NCBI RefSeq assembly: GCF_947492555.1
Contig: NZ_CANLNE010000001.1
Span: 1,240,001 to 1,304,000, forward strand
From: an uncultured Roseobacter sp.
Lineage (GTDB): Bacteria; Pseudomonadota; Alphaproteobacteria; Rhodobacterales; Rhodobacteraceae
Direction of reading: 5' to 3'
DNA: 64,000 nucleotides
The notes under the pieces were generated by a model. It was given only the letters and a program-made list of their open reading frames with translations, was not told where the DNA came from and did no database searches. Each line of letters begins with the position of its first letter. Within the stretch, counting starts at the first letter, position 1. A program made the position numbers and the translations under genes. Below are positions 1 through 8,499 of this stretch, in pieces.

Positions 1-1239
1 GCCGTGCTGAATGCCGGGGAGGCCGGGCAAGGGTTCATGAACGTCGCCTCTGCCGCTGCAGGCCGGCTCAAGGGCGGGGCGGCAAAAGTCTCCGTGCTCT
101 CCTCCGCGTTTTTCGGCTCGATCTCCGGGTCCGCCTCCGCCAACGTTGCCTCCACCGGGGCGATCACCCTACCCGCGATGACACGTTTGGGATACCCCAA
201 GCGACTGGCAGCAGCGGTTGAAGCCGTTGCGTCCTCTGGCGGACAGATCATGCCGCCCCTGATGGGCGCTGGCGCCTTTGTCATGGTCGAACTGACAGGC
301 GTTCCCTACACTTCCATCATGGCGGCGGCGCTGCTCCCGGCCGTGCTCTACTTTCTGGCCGTCTGGGTGGGTGTGGATGCCTATGCCGCGCGCGAACACC
401 TCTCTGGCATCGACAAAAGGGATCAACCGCCCGCACGGGATGTGATCATCACATCCGCGTTTTTTGCCGTGCCCTTCACCGTTCTGCTGGTGGGCATGTT
501 CTGGATCAAGGTGACGCCGCAATACGCGGCAAGCCTCGCCATTCTCACGGGCGTTCTGCTGCTGTTTTTCAACACCAAAGGCCTGGGATCGTGGCCGGAA
601 ACGCGGGACCGCATCGAAACTGCGGCCCTGAATGCCGCGCGTCAGGTGTCATTGATCGCCGCCATCATCATCTGCGCCTCTATCATCATCGGCGTTCTGT
701 CAATCACCGGGTTGGGGGTCAAGATCACATCCCTGATCCTCTCGGGGTCAGGCGGCAGATTGTGGCCTGCACTGTTACTGACGGCGCTCGCCTGCCTGAT
801 CCTCGGCATGGAGGTGCCCACCACCGCGGCCTACGTGATCTGCGTATCCGTTGCCGGACCGGCGCTGATCCAACTGGGGCTGGAACCGTTGCAGGCACAT
901 CTCTTTGTCTTCTGGTTCGCGCTTCTCTCGACCATCACACCCCCGGTCTGCGGTGCAGTATTCATCGCGGCGGGCATGATCGGGGAAAACTGGCTGAAAG
1001 TGGCGCTCACGGCCATGACTCTCGGCTTTGGCCTGTACATCATCCCGCTGGCGATGATTGCAAACCCGGCGCTGATCAAACTGCAATCCGTGCCGACACA
1101 AGCACTGTTGACGGCGGTCCAGACCGGGCTTGGCCTGACGCTGATATCCTTCGCACTCATTGGCGCGCGCTCTGGCATCTTGCGCGCCTGCTCCTTACTT
1201 GGCGGAGGGCTGATCATCTTCTTTCCGCTGTTGCTCTGA
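1..1239 (+). CDS. TRAP-TAXI transporter fused permease, 3' part (partial)
   Basis: This is the large membrane subunit of a TRAP-type solute importer, which uses an ion gradient together with a periplasmic TAXI-family binding protein. The frame is open from the first base, so the start and the amino-terminal helices lie outside the window. What remains is about 412 residues with many hydrophobic helices. Early segments resemble the DctM core: GSISGSASANV near residue 40, then the SSGGQIMPPLMGA loop near residue 80 that is typical of TAXI-linked permeases. No binding-protein gene lies downstream, so it is probably upstream, outside the window. The substrate cannot be told. The family call is secure; the exact subclass (fused DctQM) is inferred. 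Confidence 0.88.
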   Translation, partial: AVLNAGEAGQGFMNVASAAAGRLKGGAAKVSVLSSAFFGSISGSASANVASTGAITLPAMTRLGYPKRLAAAVEAVASSGGQIMPPLMGAGAFVMVELTGVPYTSIMAAALLPAVLYFLAVWVGVDAYAAREHLSGIDKRDQPPARDVIITSAFFAVPFTVLLVGMFWIKVTPQYAASLAILTGVLLLFFNTKGLGSWPETRDRIETAALNAARQVSLIAAIIICASIIIGVLSITGLGVKITSLILSGSGGRLWPALLLTALACLILGMEVPTTAAYVICVSVAGPALIQLGLEPLQAHLFVFWFALLSTITPPVCGAVFIAAGMIGENWLKVALTAMTLGFGLYIIPLAMIANPALIKLQSVPTQALLTAVQTGLGLTLISFALIGARSGILRACSLLGGGLIIFFPLLL

Positions 1240-1396
1240 CCCCCGGTGTCATTGCTGAACAATTAGTTTCCGCAGGCCCCTTTTCGCGCCCGCAATCTCA
1301 CTGGCAGGATCAGCGTATTCTTTGGCACAGCCAAGGAATTGCCACATCCACCCGAGGTTCATACCTCCATCTCAGAAAACAGGTGGAGACAGAGAA

Positions 1397-1843
1397 ATGC
1401 ACTCAATTCCAACCCCGGCAAACGGCCCCTCACCCATTTTATCGGGAGCTCAGGCGGCTCAGGCTGTTCAAACAGCGCTCAGCAACGGTACAGCCCCCTT
1501 TGGATTGCCCGCCGCCATCATGCGCAAGCATGGCACAATGACCATGTTTTTCTACACGCCGGAGATCGAAGACCACCAGCCTGTACATGAACAGGATGAG
1601 GTCTATGTTGTAGTGCGCGGTCAGGGGCATTTCGTCATCGGGGATCATGAAAACCTGCTGCACAGATTCCCATTCAAATCAGGCGATGCAATTTTCGTTC
1701 CTGCTGGCGCAATACACCGTTTCGAGGAATTTTCGACTGACTTTGCCACATGGGTCGTCATGTTCGGTCCGGAGGGGGGCGAAGCGCAAAAAAACAGTGT
1801 GGCTGCCTTTGAGCAACAAGCGGATGCGCCGGAGGAAAGATAA
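1397..1843 (+). CDS. Small cupin-domain protein (148 aa)
   Basis: This is a single-domain cupin, a small beta-barrel that usually binds a divalent metal. The metal motif is visible: PVHEQDEVYVVVRG around residues 60-75 gives His and Glu ligands, and VPAGAIHRFEEF near residue 110 gives the second-motif His. The ATG at 1397 was chosen because GGTGGAG lies about nine bases upstream; a longer in-frame extension to 1322 has no ribosome site. It stands alone after the TRAP permease gene, from which it is separated by 157 bases. Cupins of this size include dioxygenases, isomerases and sensors, so no reaction can be assigned. Confidence 0.82.
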   Translation: MHSIPTPANGPSPILSGAQAAQAVQTALSNGTAPFGLPAAIMRKHGTMTMFFYTPEIEDHQPVHEQDEVYVVVRGQGHFVIGDHENLLHRFPFKSGDAIFVPAGAIHRFEEFSTDFATWVVMFGPEGGEAQKNSVAAFEQQADAPEER

Positions 1844-2055
1844 GATCATTCCTATCAATGAAATCAATGTTTTAATTTGTCATTGAGCCCCATGTCTGGC
1901 TGCCAGGTTCAAGAGCGCCTGCACCTGGCGCTCCAAATTTGACACGGATGATTGCTTTCCGCTGCTCAAAGCGGACAGAGAAGATATGAGAGAGCCTGAT
2001 CTATCGGCGCTCGATTACCCCTTCACAACGCGCAATCATGCATGCAAAGCACAGA

Positions 2056-2475
2056 TCATTTACCAAGAAAATCCACGGCCTTCAGCTCGACATCCGCGAG
2101 CGTCTGCGCATCTAGAACCGTAAAAAATGCGTCCATCGCGCGGGTCAATACAGCTGGAAGCCGACAATCGCCCGTCAGCACGCATTGGTTGCCCGTGCGC
2201 ATGCATTCGACCACGCCAAAGTCATTTTCGGTGTGACGCAAAAGCTTGCCAAGGTTGATCTCGCGCGGTGCAAGCGCCAGTCTTAGACCCCCAGCGCGCC
2301 CGCGCACCGGCTCAAGAAATCCATTTGTTGTCAGATTGTGCACGACTTTCATCAACTGCCCACGTGACGTGCCAAAGACAGAAACCATCTCGTCGATCGT
2401 AACAAGGCGATCGGTATGCGCTGCCGCGAACAAAAGCACGCGCAGCGAAATGTCCGAGAAGTTGGTCAATCGCAT
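2056..2475 (-). CDS. nsrR: Rrf2-family repressor, NsrR-like (nitric oxide sensor)
   Basis: This is a 139-residue Rrf2 transcription factor with an amino-terminal winged helix (residues 1-60, recognition region GTSRGQLMKVVHNL). Three cysteines at 91, 98 and 104 match the position and spacing of the iron-sulfur cluster ligands in NsrR proteins, which release DNA when nitric oxide attacks the cluster. IscR-type proteins space their cysteines differently. A palindrome sits just upstream of the start and may be its own operator. The neighbours (truncated haemoglobin, cbb3 oxidase, DUF1971) fit a nitrosative or low-oxygen role. The NO-sensing function is inferred from the family and not tested. Confidence 0.82.
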   Translation of the reverse strand: MRLTNFSDISLRVLLFAAAHTDRLVTIDEMVSVFGTSRGQLMKVVHNLTTNGFLEPVRGRAGGLRLALAPREINLGKLLRHTENDFGVVECMRTGNQCVLTGDCRLPAVLTRAMDAFFTVLDAQTLADVELKAVDFLGK

Positions 2476-2492
2476 GATGATCTTCCCTGCAT

Positions 2493-2513
2493 AGATGTAG
2501 TTGTCTTACATCT
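2493..2513. promoter_or_regulatory. NsrR-like palindromic operator
   Basis: This is a perfect inverted repeat with 7-bp arms, AGATGTA and TACATCT, and a 7-bp spacer. It lies 18 bp upstream of the nsrR start and about 165 bp upstream of the rightward DUF3817 gene. The half-site resembles the GATG/CATC-containing half-sites known for NsrR. Assignment to the adjacent regulator is inference from position and symmetry. Confidence 0.55.
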
Positions 2514-2676
2514 TTTTTCTGTCCGGTCATTGAAACTATGCATCTCTTCTCCTCATGGAGTGTTGGAAAATGGCTTTCCCGCCAACAGCTCTTGGCGGGA
2601 TTGCATCATTTTTGGCACCGATGAACAAGCCAAATGACTGGGGCGTCCCCCCGTCGATGCCTAAACTGCGCCGGAC

Positions 2677-3012
2677 GTGAAAAAACGCTCGCGGGGAGAC
2701 TTCGTGATCACATCACCTCTAGGCAGGCTCAGAATTGCGGGATGGGTTGAGGGCACAACCCTGATACTTTTGCTGTTTTTGGCGGTGCCACTCAAATACT
2801 TTTCGGGCTGGGAAACACCGGTGTCTCTCCTCGGTCCGATACACGGTGGATGCTTTTCTCTCTACCTGATGCTAGCCTGCGCCACGATTTTTGATGGCAC
2901 TTGGGAACGGCTTCATATCGCACGGGTTCTCGGGGCGGCAGTTCTACCTTTTGGCACCTTCGCAAATGATCCGTTTTTGGCGGCAAGGATGCGGGAGGCG
3001 ACCGTTGGTTGA
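2677..3012 (+). CDS. DUF3817-type small membrane protein
   Basis: This 111-residue protein appears to have three hydrophobic helices. It carries features of the DUF3817 (YdzA-like) family: GRLRIAGWVEGTTLILLLFLAVPLKY near the start, then a GPIHGGCFSLYL segment with a conserved-looking His. The function of the family is not known; it is a small inner-membrane protein. A GTG start at 2677 is used. Its stop overlaps the start of the HemJ-like gene, so the two are probably translated together. It is the first rightward gene after the NsrR-type operator and may belong to that regulon. Confidence 0.7.
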   Translation: MKKRSRGDFVITSPLGRLRIAGWVEGTTLILLLFLAVPLKYFSGWETPVSLLGPIHGGCFSLYLMLACATIFDGTWERLHIARVLGAAVLPFGTFANDPFLAARMREATVG

Positions 3013-3415
3013 GATCATCAAGGCCCTGCACGTCACGGGTGTCATCCTGTGGATGTCCGCCATGCTGGCTGCACCCGCGCTTTTGCTGCTGACAGCCGGA
3101 AGCCCCGCCGCAAAGGGCACGCGATTGTATTTTCGCGTGGTGTCTGGCACCGGAATTTTTCTGACCTGGGGTTTCGGTCTCTGGTTGGTAACCACGACGG
3201 GCCAGATCAGGGAGCCATGGATGATTGCCAAACTTGTGATCGTCCTATTCCTGTCCGGGGCACAAGGTGCATTTGCCGCCCGGTTTCGCACGGCGGAAGA
3301 CGCGACGGACAAACATCAAATCGCGATTTCCGCACATAAAGCCATCGCGTTGATCGCCGGGCAGGCGACCCTGATTGCGCTTATTGCCATGCTGGTCTTG
3401 GTCAAACCCATTTAA
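3005..3415 (+). CDS. HemJ/CopD-like membrane protein (136 aa)
   Basis: This is a four-helix membrane protein resembling HemJ, the oxygen-independent protoporphyrinogen IX oxidase, and the related CopD fold. It opens with EIIKALHVTGVILWM, matching the helix-1 His of HemJ, has a TWGFGLWL segment, and ends in VLVKPI much like HemJ. The TTG at 3005 is chosen because GGGAGG lies six bases upstream, and it overlaps the previous stop by eight bases; longer in-frame extensions into the DUF3817 gene are improbable. Whether it oxidises protoporphyrinogen, moves copper or does neither cannot be decided. Haem or copper supply would suit the nearby oxidase. Confidence 0.62.
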   Translation: MVEIIKALHVTGVILWMSAMLAAPALLLLTAGSPAAKGTRLYFRVVSGTGIFLTWGFGLWLVTTTGQIREPWMIAKLVIVLFLSGAQGAFAARFRTAEDATDKHQIAISAHKAIALIAGQATLIALIAMLVLVKPI

Positions 3416-3575
3416 TGGCCGGTAGTGGGTCACTTGAAAGCTTGGCAAGGGCACAGACGACTGTAGCTGTCGTCCGACGCGCACCCGATTGCTTTGCCCA
3501 ATCATCAGGCATTCCAGTCGGCTTTCGTCATATAGACCATTTGGCAGGATGCATACAAACTGATAGAATCCTGCC

Positions 3576-4547
3576 ATGCGCAAAACGACTCGTATCTTCT
3601 TCGCGGTATTCGATGGATTTGAGCCTTTGGATCTTTCCGGGCCCGCCTGCGTCTTTCAGGCCGCCAATCTGCAAGCGGAGATGCCACTCTATGATGTAAT
3701 CCCCATCACTCCGCGCGGGGGGCTGGTACGTGGCAGCGCGGGCTTTGCAATTGACAGCAAACCATCGTCAAATTTTTCATTCGGACAGGATGATTTTCTG
3801 ATCGTGGTCGGCGCGGAACGCGATCCTCTATTTTCCGCTGCCGAAAACTCAACTTACGTGAGTTGGTTCGCCGGCCTGGGGCGGCGTTGCGGGCGGGTCG
3901 GGTCCGTATGCAGTGGGGCCTATGTTCTGGCCTGCTCCGGCCTCGCGGATGGCCACACGATTTCGTCTCACTGGGGTATCTGCGCCTTTCTGGCAGACCG
4001 GTTCCCAGCTGTCAGAGTAAACGGTGACAGCATCTACACCAAGGACAGCAATCTTTGGACGTCTGCAGGCGTCACCACCGGCATCGACATGGCCCTCGCA
4101 ATTCTCGAAGAAGATCACGGCCCTCAGCTCAGCGCAGCGGTCGCCAAGCGAATGGTAGTTTTTTCACGCCGACAAGGTAATCAAAGCCAGTTCAGCTCGT
4201 TCCTGGAAGCACAATCCCGCGCCGCATCCCGCGAAGTGCGCGGTGCGGTTGAGTGGATGCTGGACAACCCCGCGCAAGACGTGAGCGTTGGCATGCTGGC
4301 AAGGATCGTCGGCATGACAGAACGCACATTTTACCGCAAATTCGAGGCGGCGATGGGTATTTCACCAGCGAAATACCTGGAGCGCATGCGCCTTGATCTG
4401 GCCAAAACCCTCCTGGAAGAGGGGGTTGTGACCAAGGAAGTGGCAGGCCGGGTGGGGTTTCGTTCGTATTCGGGATTCAGGGTGGCATTTCTGCGTACGT
4501 TCGGTCTATCTCCAAGCGCGCACCAGCGGCTGCATGCACGGAGCTAA
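3576..4547 (+). CDS. GlxA-family transcriptional regulator (DJ-1/PfpI + AraC HTH)
   Basis: This is a 323-residue regulator with two domains. Residues 1-170 form a DJ-1/PfpI-like amidotransferase fold (FDGFEPLDLSGP start, VCSGAYVLACSG nucleophile-elbow motif with a Cys). Residues 220-320 form an AraC-type double helix-turn-helix (VGMLARIVGMTERTFYRKF and a second helix ending in the GLSPSAHQR motif). Family members act as activators of catabolic genes such as those for quaternary amines or arginine; the ligand here is unknown. It runs convergently with the truncated haemoglobin gene and has no obvious partner operon downstream. Confidence 0.88.
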   Translation: MRKTTRIFFAVFDGFEPLDLSGPACVFQAANLQAEMPLYDVIPITPRGGLVRGSAGFAIDSKPSSNFSFGQDDFLIVVGAERDPLFSAAENSTYVSWFAGLGRRCGRVGSVCSGAYVLACSGLADGHTISSHWGICAFLADRFPAVRVNGDSIYTKDSNLWTSAGVTTGIDMALAILEEDHGPQLSAAVAKRMVVFSRRQGNQSQFSSFLEAQSRAASREVRGAVEWMLDNPAQDVSVGMLARIVGMTERTFYRKFEAAMGISPAKYLERMRLDLAKTLLEEGVVTKEVAGRVGFRSYSGFRVAFLRTFGLSPSAHQRLHARS

Positions 4548-4592
4548 GATAGCACCTCCCTCAGACCACTTACGGCAACAAACACTCCGGCG

Positions 4593-5063
4593 TCACCCGG
4601 CGAGGTTGGGCGGTGTACTCCCGTTTCGCTCAGCCGCCAGTCCATAAGACAGTCCCCGGCCGATCCGGTCCGCAAGCGCCGAAATGTTCGCAGCACGATC
4701 TGCCGGCAACACATCAGAAGCCACCCGGCGAAAAAGGTCTAGCCAGATCGGGAAGTGCTCGATCTTTATCTCACTATTGGCGAGGTGCTTCATCATCGGA
4801 TTACCACGATACCCTCGATCCATCAGCACCGCATTGCGCCAGAATGATGCGATCTTGGCCTCATGAAATTGCCAGGATAGCCGATCCTTTCCAATGGCGT
4901 TGATGAAAACCGGGCCAAGCACGGGGTGCACACGGATTTCCGCATAGAATGCTTTCATCAACTGGTCGATCTCGGCAGCAGTAATTGGAAACCGCTGCAT
5001 CATATGTGATTGCGACGGTTTGGGGAGATCACTTGTCGGGTCTTGCATCGGTCCATCTTTCAT
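4593..5063 (-). CDS. Group III truncated haemoglobin
   Basis: This is a small 2-on-2 globin of the group III class (ctb/trHbP type), 156 residues with the longest start. The B-helix Tyr is at residue 40 (LMKAFYAEIRVHPVLGPVF), and a class-typical GYRGNPMMKHL segment near residues 84-94 precedes the likely proximal His103 in IEHFPIWLDLF. Such globins bind oxygen or nitric oxide and are often linked to nitrosative stress. Starts at Met6 or Met21 are also possible, since no strong ribosome site precedes Met1. An AT-rich stretch (5070-5100) lies upstream. Its position in the NsrR/cbb3 neighbourhood fits NO handling, which is inference. Confidence 0.85.
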   Translation of the reverse strand: MKDGPMQDPTSDLPKPSQSHMMQRFPITAAEIDQLMKAFYAEIRVHPVLGPVFINAIGKDRLSWQFHEAKIASFWRNAVLMDRGYRGNPMMKHLANSEIKIEHFPIWLDLFRRVASDVLPADRAANISALADRIGRGLSYGLAAERNGSTPPNLAG

Positions 5064-5130
5064 ATTGCTTATTAGATATATATTATTTATATATTAAATC
5101 GCGAAATGACCAGAAGCAGACTTTGAGAAA

Positions 5131-5883
5131 ATGAACACATGCGAAAGAATCCGCCCGGATCGATCAACATCCGATCTTGCGACGGTTACGGCATGGCTTG
5201 CCAAGGGGTTTGACGACCTCAAGGCCAGTCCCTCTGCGTGCATCACCCACGGTCTGCCTGTGGTTCTACTCTCATGGGCAACTCTTCTGGCGCTTTCAGG
5301 TTTCGGCCTATCCTGGATGATCCCTCCCACCGTTGCGGGCGCGCTTCTGGTCGGTCCAATGACATCACTGGGTCTCTTCCGAATATCGCGCCGCCGCCAA
5401 GGGCGCGGCGGTCAGGGTGTGGCCTCTCCGGGACAATTCGTCATCGTGGGTGCTGTGCTGGCTCTGCTGTTTCTGGGTTGGCTGCGGGCGGCAACGATCC
5501 TCTTTGCGCTTTACTACGGTCTGACACCCTTTCCGGGCGCCGCCGAGGCGATGCTACAGATGGCCACAACACCGCACGGTATTGCAGTCCTTGCGGGGGC
5601 ATTGCTGGCAGGCGCAGTCTTCGCCGCCTTTGCATTTGCCGTCTCGGCCTATTCGCTGCAGATGATGCTGGATCGGGAAATCGATGCCTTCTCCGCCATG
5701 GGCAGAAGCCTCTCGCATTGCGGAACGCATATCGCGCAATCGATGGTCTGGGGAAGTCTTATCGGCGTCGCCGCACTGACCATCCTTGTCACAGGCTTTC
5801 TGGCCGCCATCGTGCTATTCCCGCTGATGGGCTTTGCCAGCTGGCATGCATACAGCGAGCAGTTGGGCACCAAAGCGCTATAG
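5131..5883 (+). CDS. DUF2189 integral membrane protein
   Basis: This 250-residue membrane protein belongs to the DUF2189 family. It has a short polar start, then about six hydrophobic helices from residue 45 onward, with the family-like GFDDLKASPSACITHGLPVV entry segment and GPMTSLGLFRISRRR loop. The biochemical role of the family is unknown. Its genes often sit near respiratory or nitrogen-oxide genes in Rhodobacterales, and that is the setting here: globin on one side, DUF6522 and cbb3 oxidase on the other. It is divergent from the globin gene with a 67-bp AT-rich gap. Confidence 0.78.
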   Translation: MNTCERIRPDRSTSDLATVTAWLAKGFDDLKASPSACITHGLPVVLLSWATLLALSGFGLSWMIPPTVAGALLVGPMTSLGLFRISRRRQGRGGQGVASPGQFVIVGAVLALLFLGWLRAATILFALYYGLTPFPGAAEAMLQMATTPHGIAVLAGALLAGAVFAAFAFAVSAYSLQMMLDREIDAFSAMGRSLSHCGTHIAQSMVWGSLIGVAALTILVTGFLAAIVLFPLMGFASWHAYSEQLGTKAL

Positions 5884-5950
5884 CACTGCAGGGGCCGGTC
5901 GTGAGATAGTAACGTCAGACCAAGGCTGACATCAGGAATATGGACACACA

Positions 5951-6259
5951 ATGAAACTTGAACCCGGCGAAAACGGCTTCGTTATCGATGTGAACGATCT
6001 CGCGCCATTGCTGGAAATCGCGCCGGACGAAGTGCAGAATCTGATGCGCGACAAGAAAATCTTCACCCAGTCCGAAACCGGTATCGACGAACATGCAGGC
6101 ACGCAGCGTCTGACCTTTCGCTACAATGGCATCTCGGTACGGCTAACCGTGGACGACAACGGCCGCGTGTTAAAGCGCAGCAAAACGAAGGTACCGCGTG
6201 GCACCGGGCTCTATTCCTTCCTTGACGCGCCAGCTGCGCCCAAAGACGAGCGGGAATGA
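5951..6259 (+). CDS. DUF6522-like small cytoplasmic protein
   Basis: This 102-residue soluble protein has no membrane segment. Features include a short helical lead (DVNDLAPLLEIAPDEVQNLM), a middle strand region (QRLTFRYNGISVRLTVDDNGRVL) and a charged tail. The pattern matches what I recall of the DUF6522 family, a group of unknown function seen near denitrification and cbb3 genes in alphaproteobacteria. It follows the DUF2189 gene by 67 bases in the same direction and runs convergently into ccoS with a 15-base gap. The family name is a recollection and should be treated as likely. Confidence 0.65.
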   Translation: MKLEPGENGFVIDVNDLAPLLEIAPDEVQNLMRDKKIFTQSETGIDEHAGTQRLTFRYNGISVRLTVDDNGRVLKRSKTKVPRGTGLYSFLDAPAAPKDERE

Positions 6260-6274
6260 TTCCGCCCGCGCTCG

Positions 6275-6421
6275 CTATTCAAGTTCATCTGGTTCAAAAA
6301 TCCGGTACTTATTGCCTTCCGGGTCGGACAGTTGGCCGTCCCGGGTCAACCAGGCAAAGATCAGCACACCGCAAATGCCCGACAAGATCGAGACCGGCAC
6401 GAGGATCAACAAGGCATTCAC
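6275..6421 (-). CDS. ccoS: cbb3 oxidase maturation protein CcoS
   Basis: This is a 48-residue single-helix membrane protein needed for cofactor insertion into cbb3-type oxidase. Its first 25 residues form the helix (ALLILVPVSILSGICGVLIFAW), followed by DGQLSDPEGNKYRIF, a close match to the CcoS/FixS pattern in which an Asp-Asp/Glu-Pro motif follows the helix. The GTG start at 6421 overlaps the ccoI stop by four bases (GTGA), so translation is probably coupled. It is the last gene of the cbb3 operon. Confidence 0.92.
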   Translation of the reverse strand: MNALLILVPVSILSGICGVLIFAWLTRDGQLSDPEGNKYRIFEPDELE

Positions 6422-8499
6422 GACCGAATCCTCTGCGCATTCAGCATTACCGCGATCGAGGATGACGCCATAAGAATTGCCGCGGCAAATGGTGTGATGA
6501 ATCCACAAAGCGCGAGCGGCAGCGACAGCAGATTGTAGATGGTGGAGAACGCAAGGTTCTGCCCAATGATCCGACGGCAGCTCCGCGACACTTCGAAAAT
6601 CGGTATCAGCTTTGCAAGGCTTTCTCCGATGATAATAAAATCGGCAGCGTCCTGCGATATCGCGCTCCCATCTGAAAAGGAGACGGACACATCTGCCGCT
6701 GTGAGCGCCGGCGCGTCATTAACACCGTCGCCGACCATCGCGACAATGGTATCCGGCGACCCGCGCAAGCCATCGATGAAATCCGCCTTTGCCACTGGTT
6801 TGACATTGCCCTGCGCAGAAGTAATGCCGATCTCATCCGCGATGGTTTGAACCACATCATCACGATCTCCCGACTGGATGTGCAGATGCACACCAGCCCG
6901 CTGGAAATGGCAAACGGTGTCCGTTGTATCGTTGCTCAAAACTTCCTTGAAAGGCACTTCATATAGATCTCCAGATTTGGATTTAAAGAAGCTGGCAGTG
7001 ACTGGCCCAGTGACCTGAAGGCCGAACATCTCTGCCGAGCCCAAAGCTGAGCCGTCCGCCCCGCGCAGCCCTTCCCCTGGCTTTTCCATAGCAGGGGTGA
7101 TGCTATCGACCCGCGTCTCCCCAACCAGCGCGCGGGACAAAGGGTGCGCGCTGTTCGCTGCAAGCCCCGTCATCGCGCGCGCTACATCCGTCGGCAGACC
7201 GCGGCGGACAGTTTGAACCGGGCGCGTCAGGGTGCCGGTCTTATCGAACACGATATGGGACGCACGGGAAAACGCCTCCAAGGCGCGGCCGGAGCGCACC
7301 AGAACTCCCTGGTTCAGCAGTTGATTGGTTGCTCGCGCCACCGTCGCCGGGGTGGCCAGCCCAGCCGCACAGGGGCAGGTCACCACCAGCACCGCCACCG
7401 CGATCATTGTGGCCTCGGCGAGGGATGCGTCCAGCACGAAAAACCAAAGGGCAAAGCCGAAGATCGCACCGCCGATCACCATTGGCGCATAGGTTGCGGC
7501 AAACCGGTCGGCGAGGATCTGCGCCCGGCCCTTCCGGTCCTCGAAAACCCGCATCATCTGTGCCATCTGGCCCACCGATGCCGCCTCCCCAACCGCCGTG
7601 ACGTTGATCTCCAGCGCCCGCTGCAAGACTTTGCTGCCCGCAAGGATCAGATCGTCCGCCGCAACAGCCACCGCATCGCTTTCCCCGGTGATCAGACTGC
7701 GATCGATACGCCCGCCCGGAGACCGCAGCCGCCCGTCGACCGGCACGGTCTGGCCGGGACGCACCAGAATCCGGTCGCCGCACTGCAGATCGGCGGCGGA
7801 GACATCGACCAGCCTGCCATCCGGTGCCAGCCTCGCAAAACGCCCAACCACGAGGGCCTGCAGGTTCCTTGCCGCCCCAAGGGTCTGACGCCGCACCTTC
7901 TGGTCCAGAACCCGCCCGATCAGCAGCAAAAAAATCAGCGACACCACTGCGTCGAAATAGCCCTCCTCCGCCAGCCCGAGCGGGGCGAGAAAACTGGCCG
8001 CAAGCGTCGCAAGGATCGCAAGGCTGATCGGCAGGTCCATCGACACCCGGCCCCGCCGCAGGTCCCGCAGCGCAGGCTCAAAGAACACCCGGCCCGCAAA
8101 TCCGGTCACCCCAAGCGCCAAAAGCGCGGAGGCCAGATGCATCGCCTGCCGGGTGGCGGGCCCCATGTCGATCCCGGCCCAGACCGAGACGGAAAAGGAC
8201 ATCACATTGGCCATGCCGAACCCGGCCACGGCCAGCGGGATCACCAGGTCTGGCTCTCGCGGCCCGCCCTCCTGCGCGGCCGATTGCACCGGGTGTCCGG
8301 CGCGCGCGGCGGCTGCGATCAGCGCGGCTTCGCTCAGCACGCCGCGGTCATACTCGGCCCGCAGCCGATGCGTGGTTGCGTTCACCACCACGCGGCGCAT
8401 GCCCTCCAGACCGGCCAGCTGCCGCTCCAGCCGCAGCGCGCAGGCCCCGCATGTCAGGTTCTGCACCACGCCGTGGAAAGATGCGCCCGGCCCGCTCAT
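6418..8499 (-). CDS. ccoI: Copper-transporting P1B ATPase CcoI (FixI) for cbb3 oxidase
   Basis: This 693-residue heavy-metal ATPase exports copper for the CuB site of cbb3 oxidase. It has an amino-terminal metal-binding domain with CGAC (Cys17, Cys20), a transmembrane CPC motif at 375-377, the phosphorylated Asp419 in DKTGTLT, and the GDGVNDAPAL hinge near residue 590. Length and motif order match CcoI/FixI and CopA2-type pumps. It starts with an ATG overlapping the stop of the small upstream gene by four bases and overlaps ccoS downstream. The context within the cco operon favours the CcoI role over a detoxifying CopA. Confidence 0.94.
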   Translation of the reverse strand: MSGPGASFHGVVQNLTCGACALRLERQLAGLEGMRRVVVNATTHRLRAEYDRGVLSEAALIAAAARAGHPVQSAAQEGGPREPDLVIPLAVAGFGMANVMSFSVSVWAGIDMGPATRQAMHLASALLALGVTGFAGRVFFEPALRDLRRGRVSMDLPISLAILATLAASFLAPLGLAEEGYFDAVVSLIFLLLIGRVLDQKVRRQTLGAARNLQALVVGRFARLAPDGRLVDVSAADLQCGDRILVRPGQTVPVDGRLRSPGGRIDRSLITGESDAVAVAADDLILAGSKVLQRALEINVTAVGEAASVGQMAQMMRVFEDRKGRAQILADRFAATYAPMVIGGAIFGFALWFFVLDASLAEATMIAVAVLVVTCPCAAGLATPATVARATNQLLNQGVLVRSGRALEAFSRASHIVFDKTGTLTRPVQTVRRGLPTDVARAMTGLAANSAHPLSRALVGETRVDSITPAMEKPGEGLRGADGSALGSAEMFGLQVTGPVTASFFKSKSGDLYEVPFKEVLSNDTTDTVCHFQRAGVHLHIQSGDRDDVVQTIADEIGITSAQGNVKPVAKADFIDGLRGSPDTIVAMVGDGVNDAPALTAADVSVSFSDGSAISQDAADFIIIGESLAKLIPIFEVSRSCRRIIGQNLAFSTIYNLLSLPLALCGFITPFAAAILMASSSIAVMLNAQRIRS

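Noticed and set aside
1844-2055. Possible gene remnant between the cupin and nsrR genes
   Set aside because: No frame of useful length or similarity to a known protein could be read; treated as plain intergenic DNA.
5070-5100. AT-rich imperfect palindrome upstream of the truncated haemoglobin gene
   Set aside because: Nearly all A and T, so symmetry is weak evidence; it is mentioned only as a possible loose NsrR-type site.
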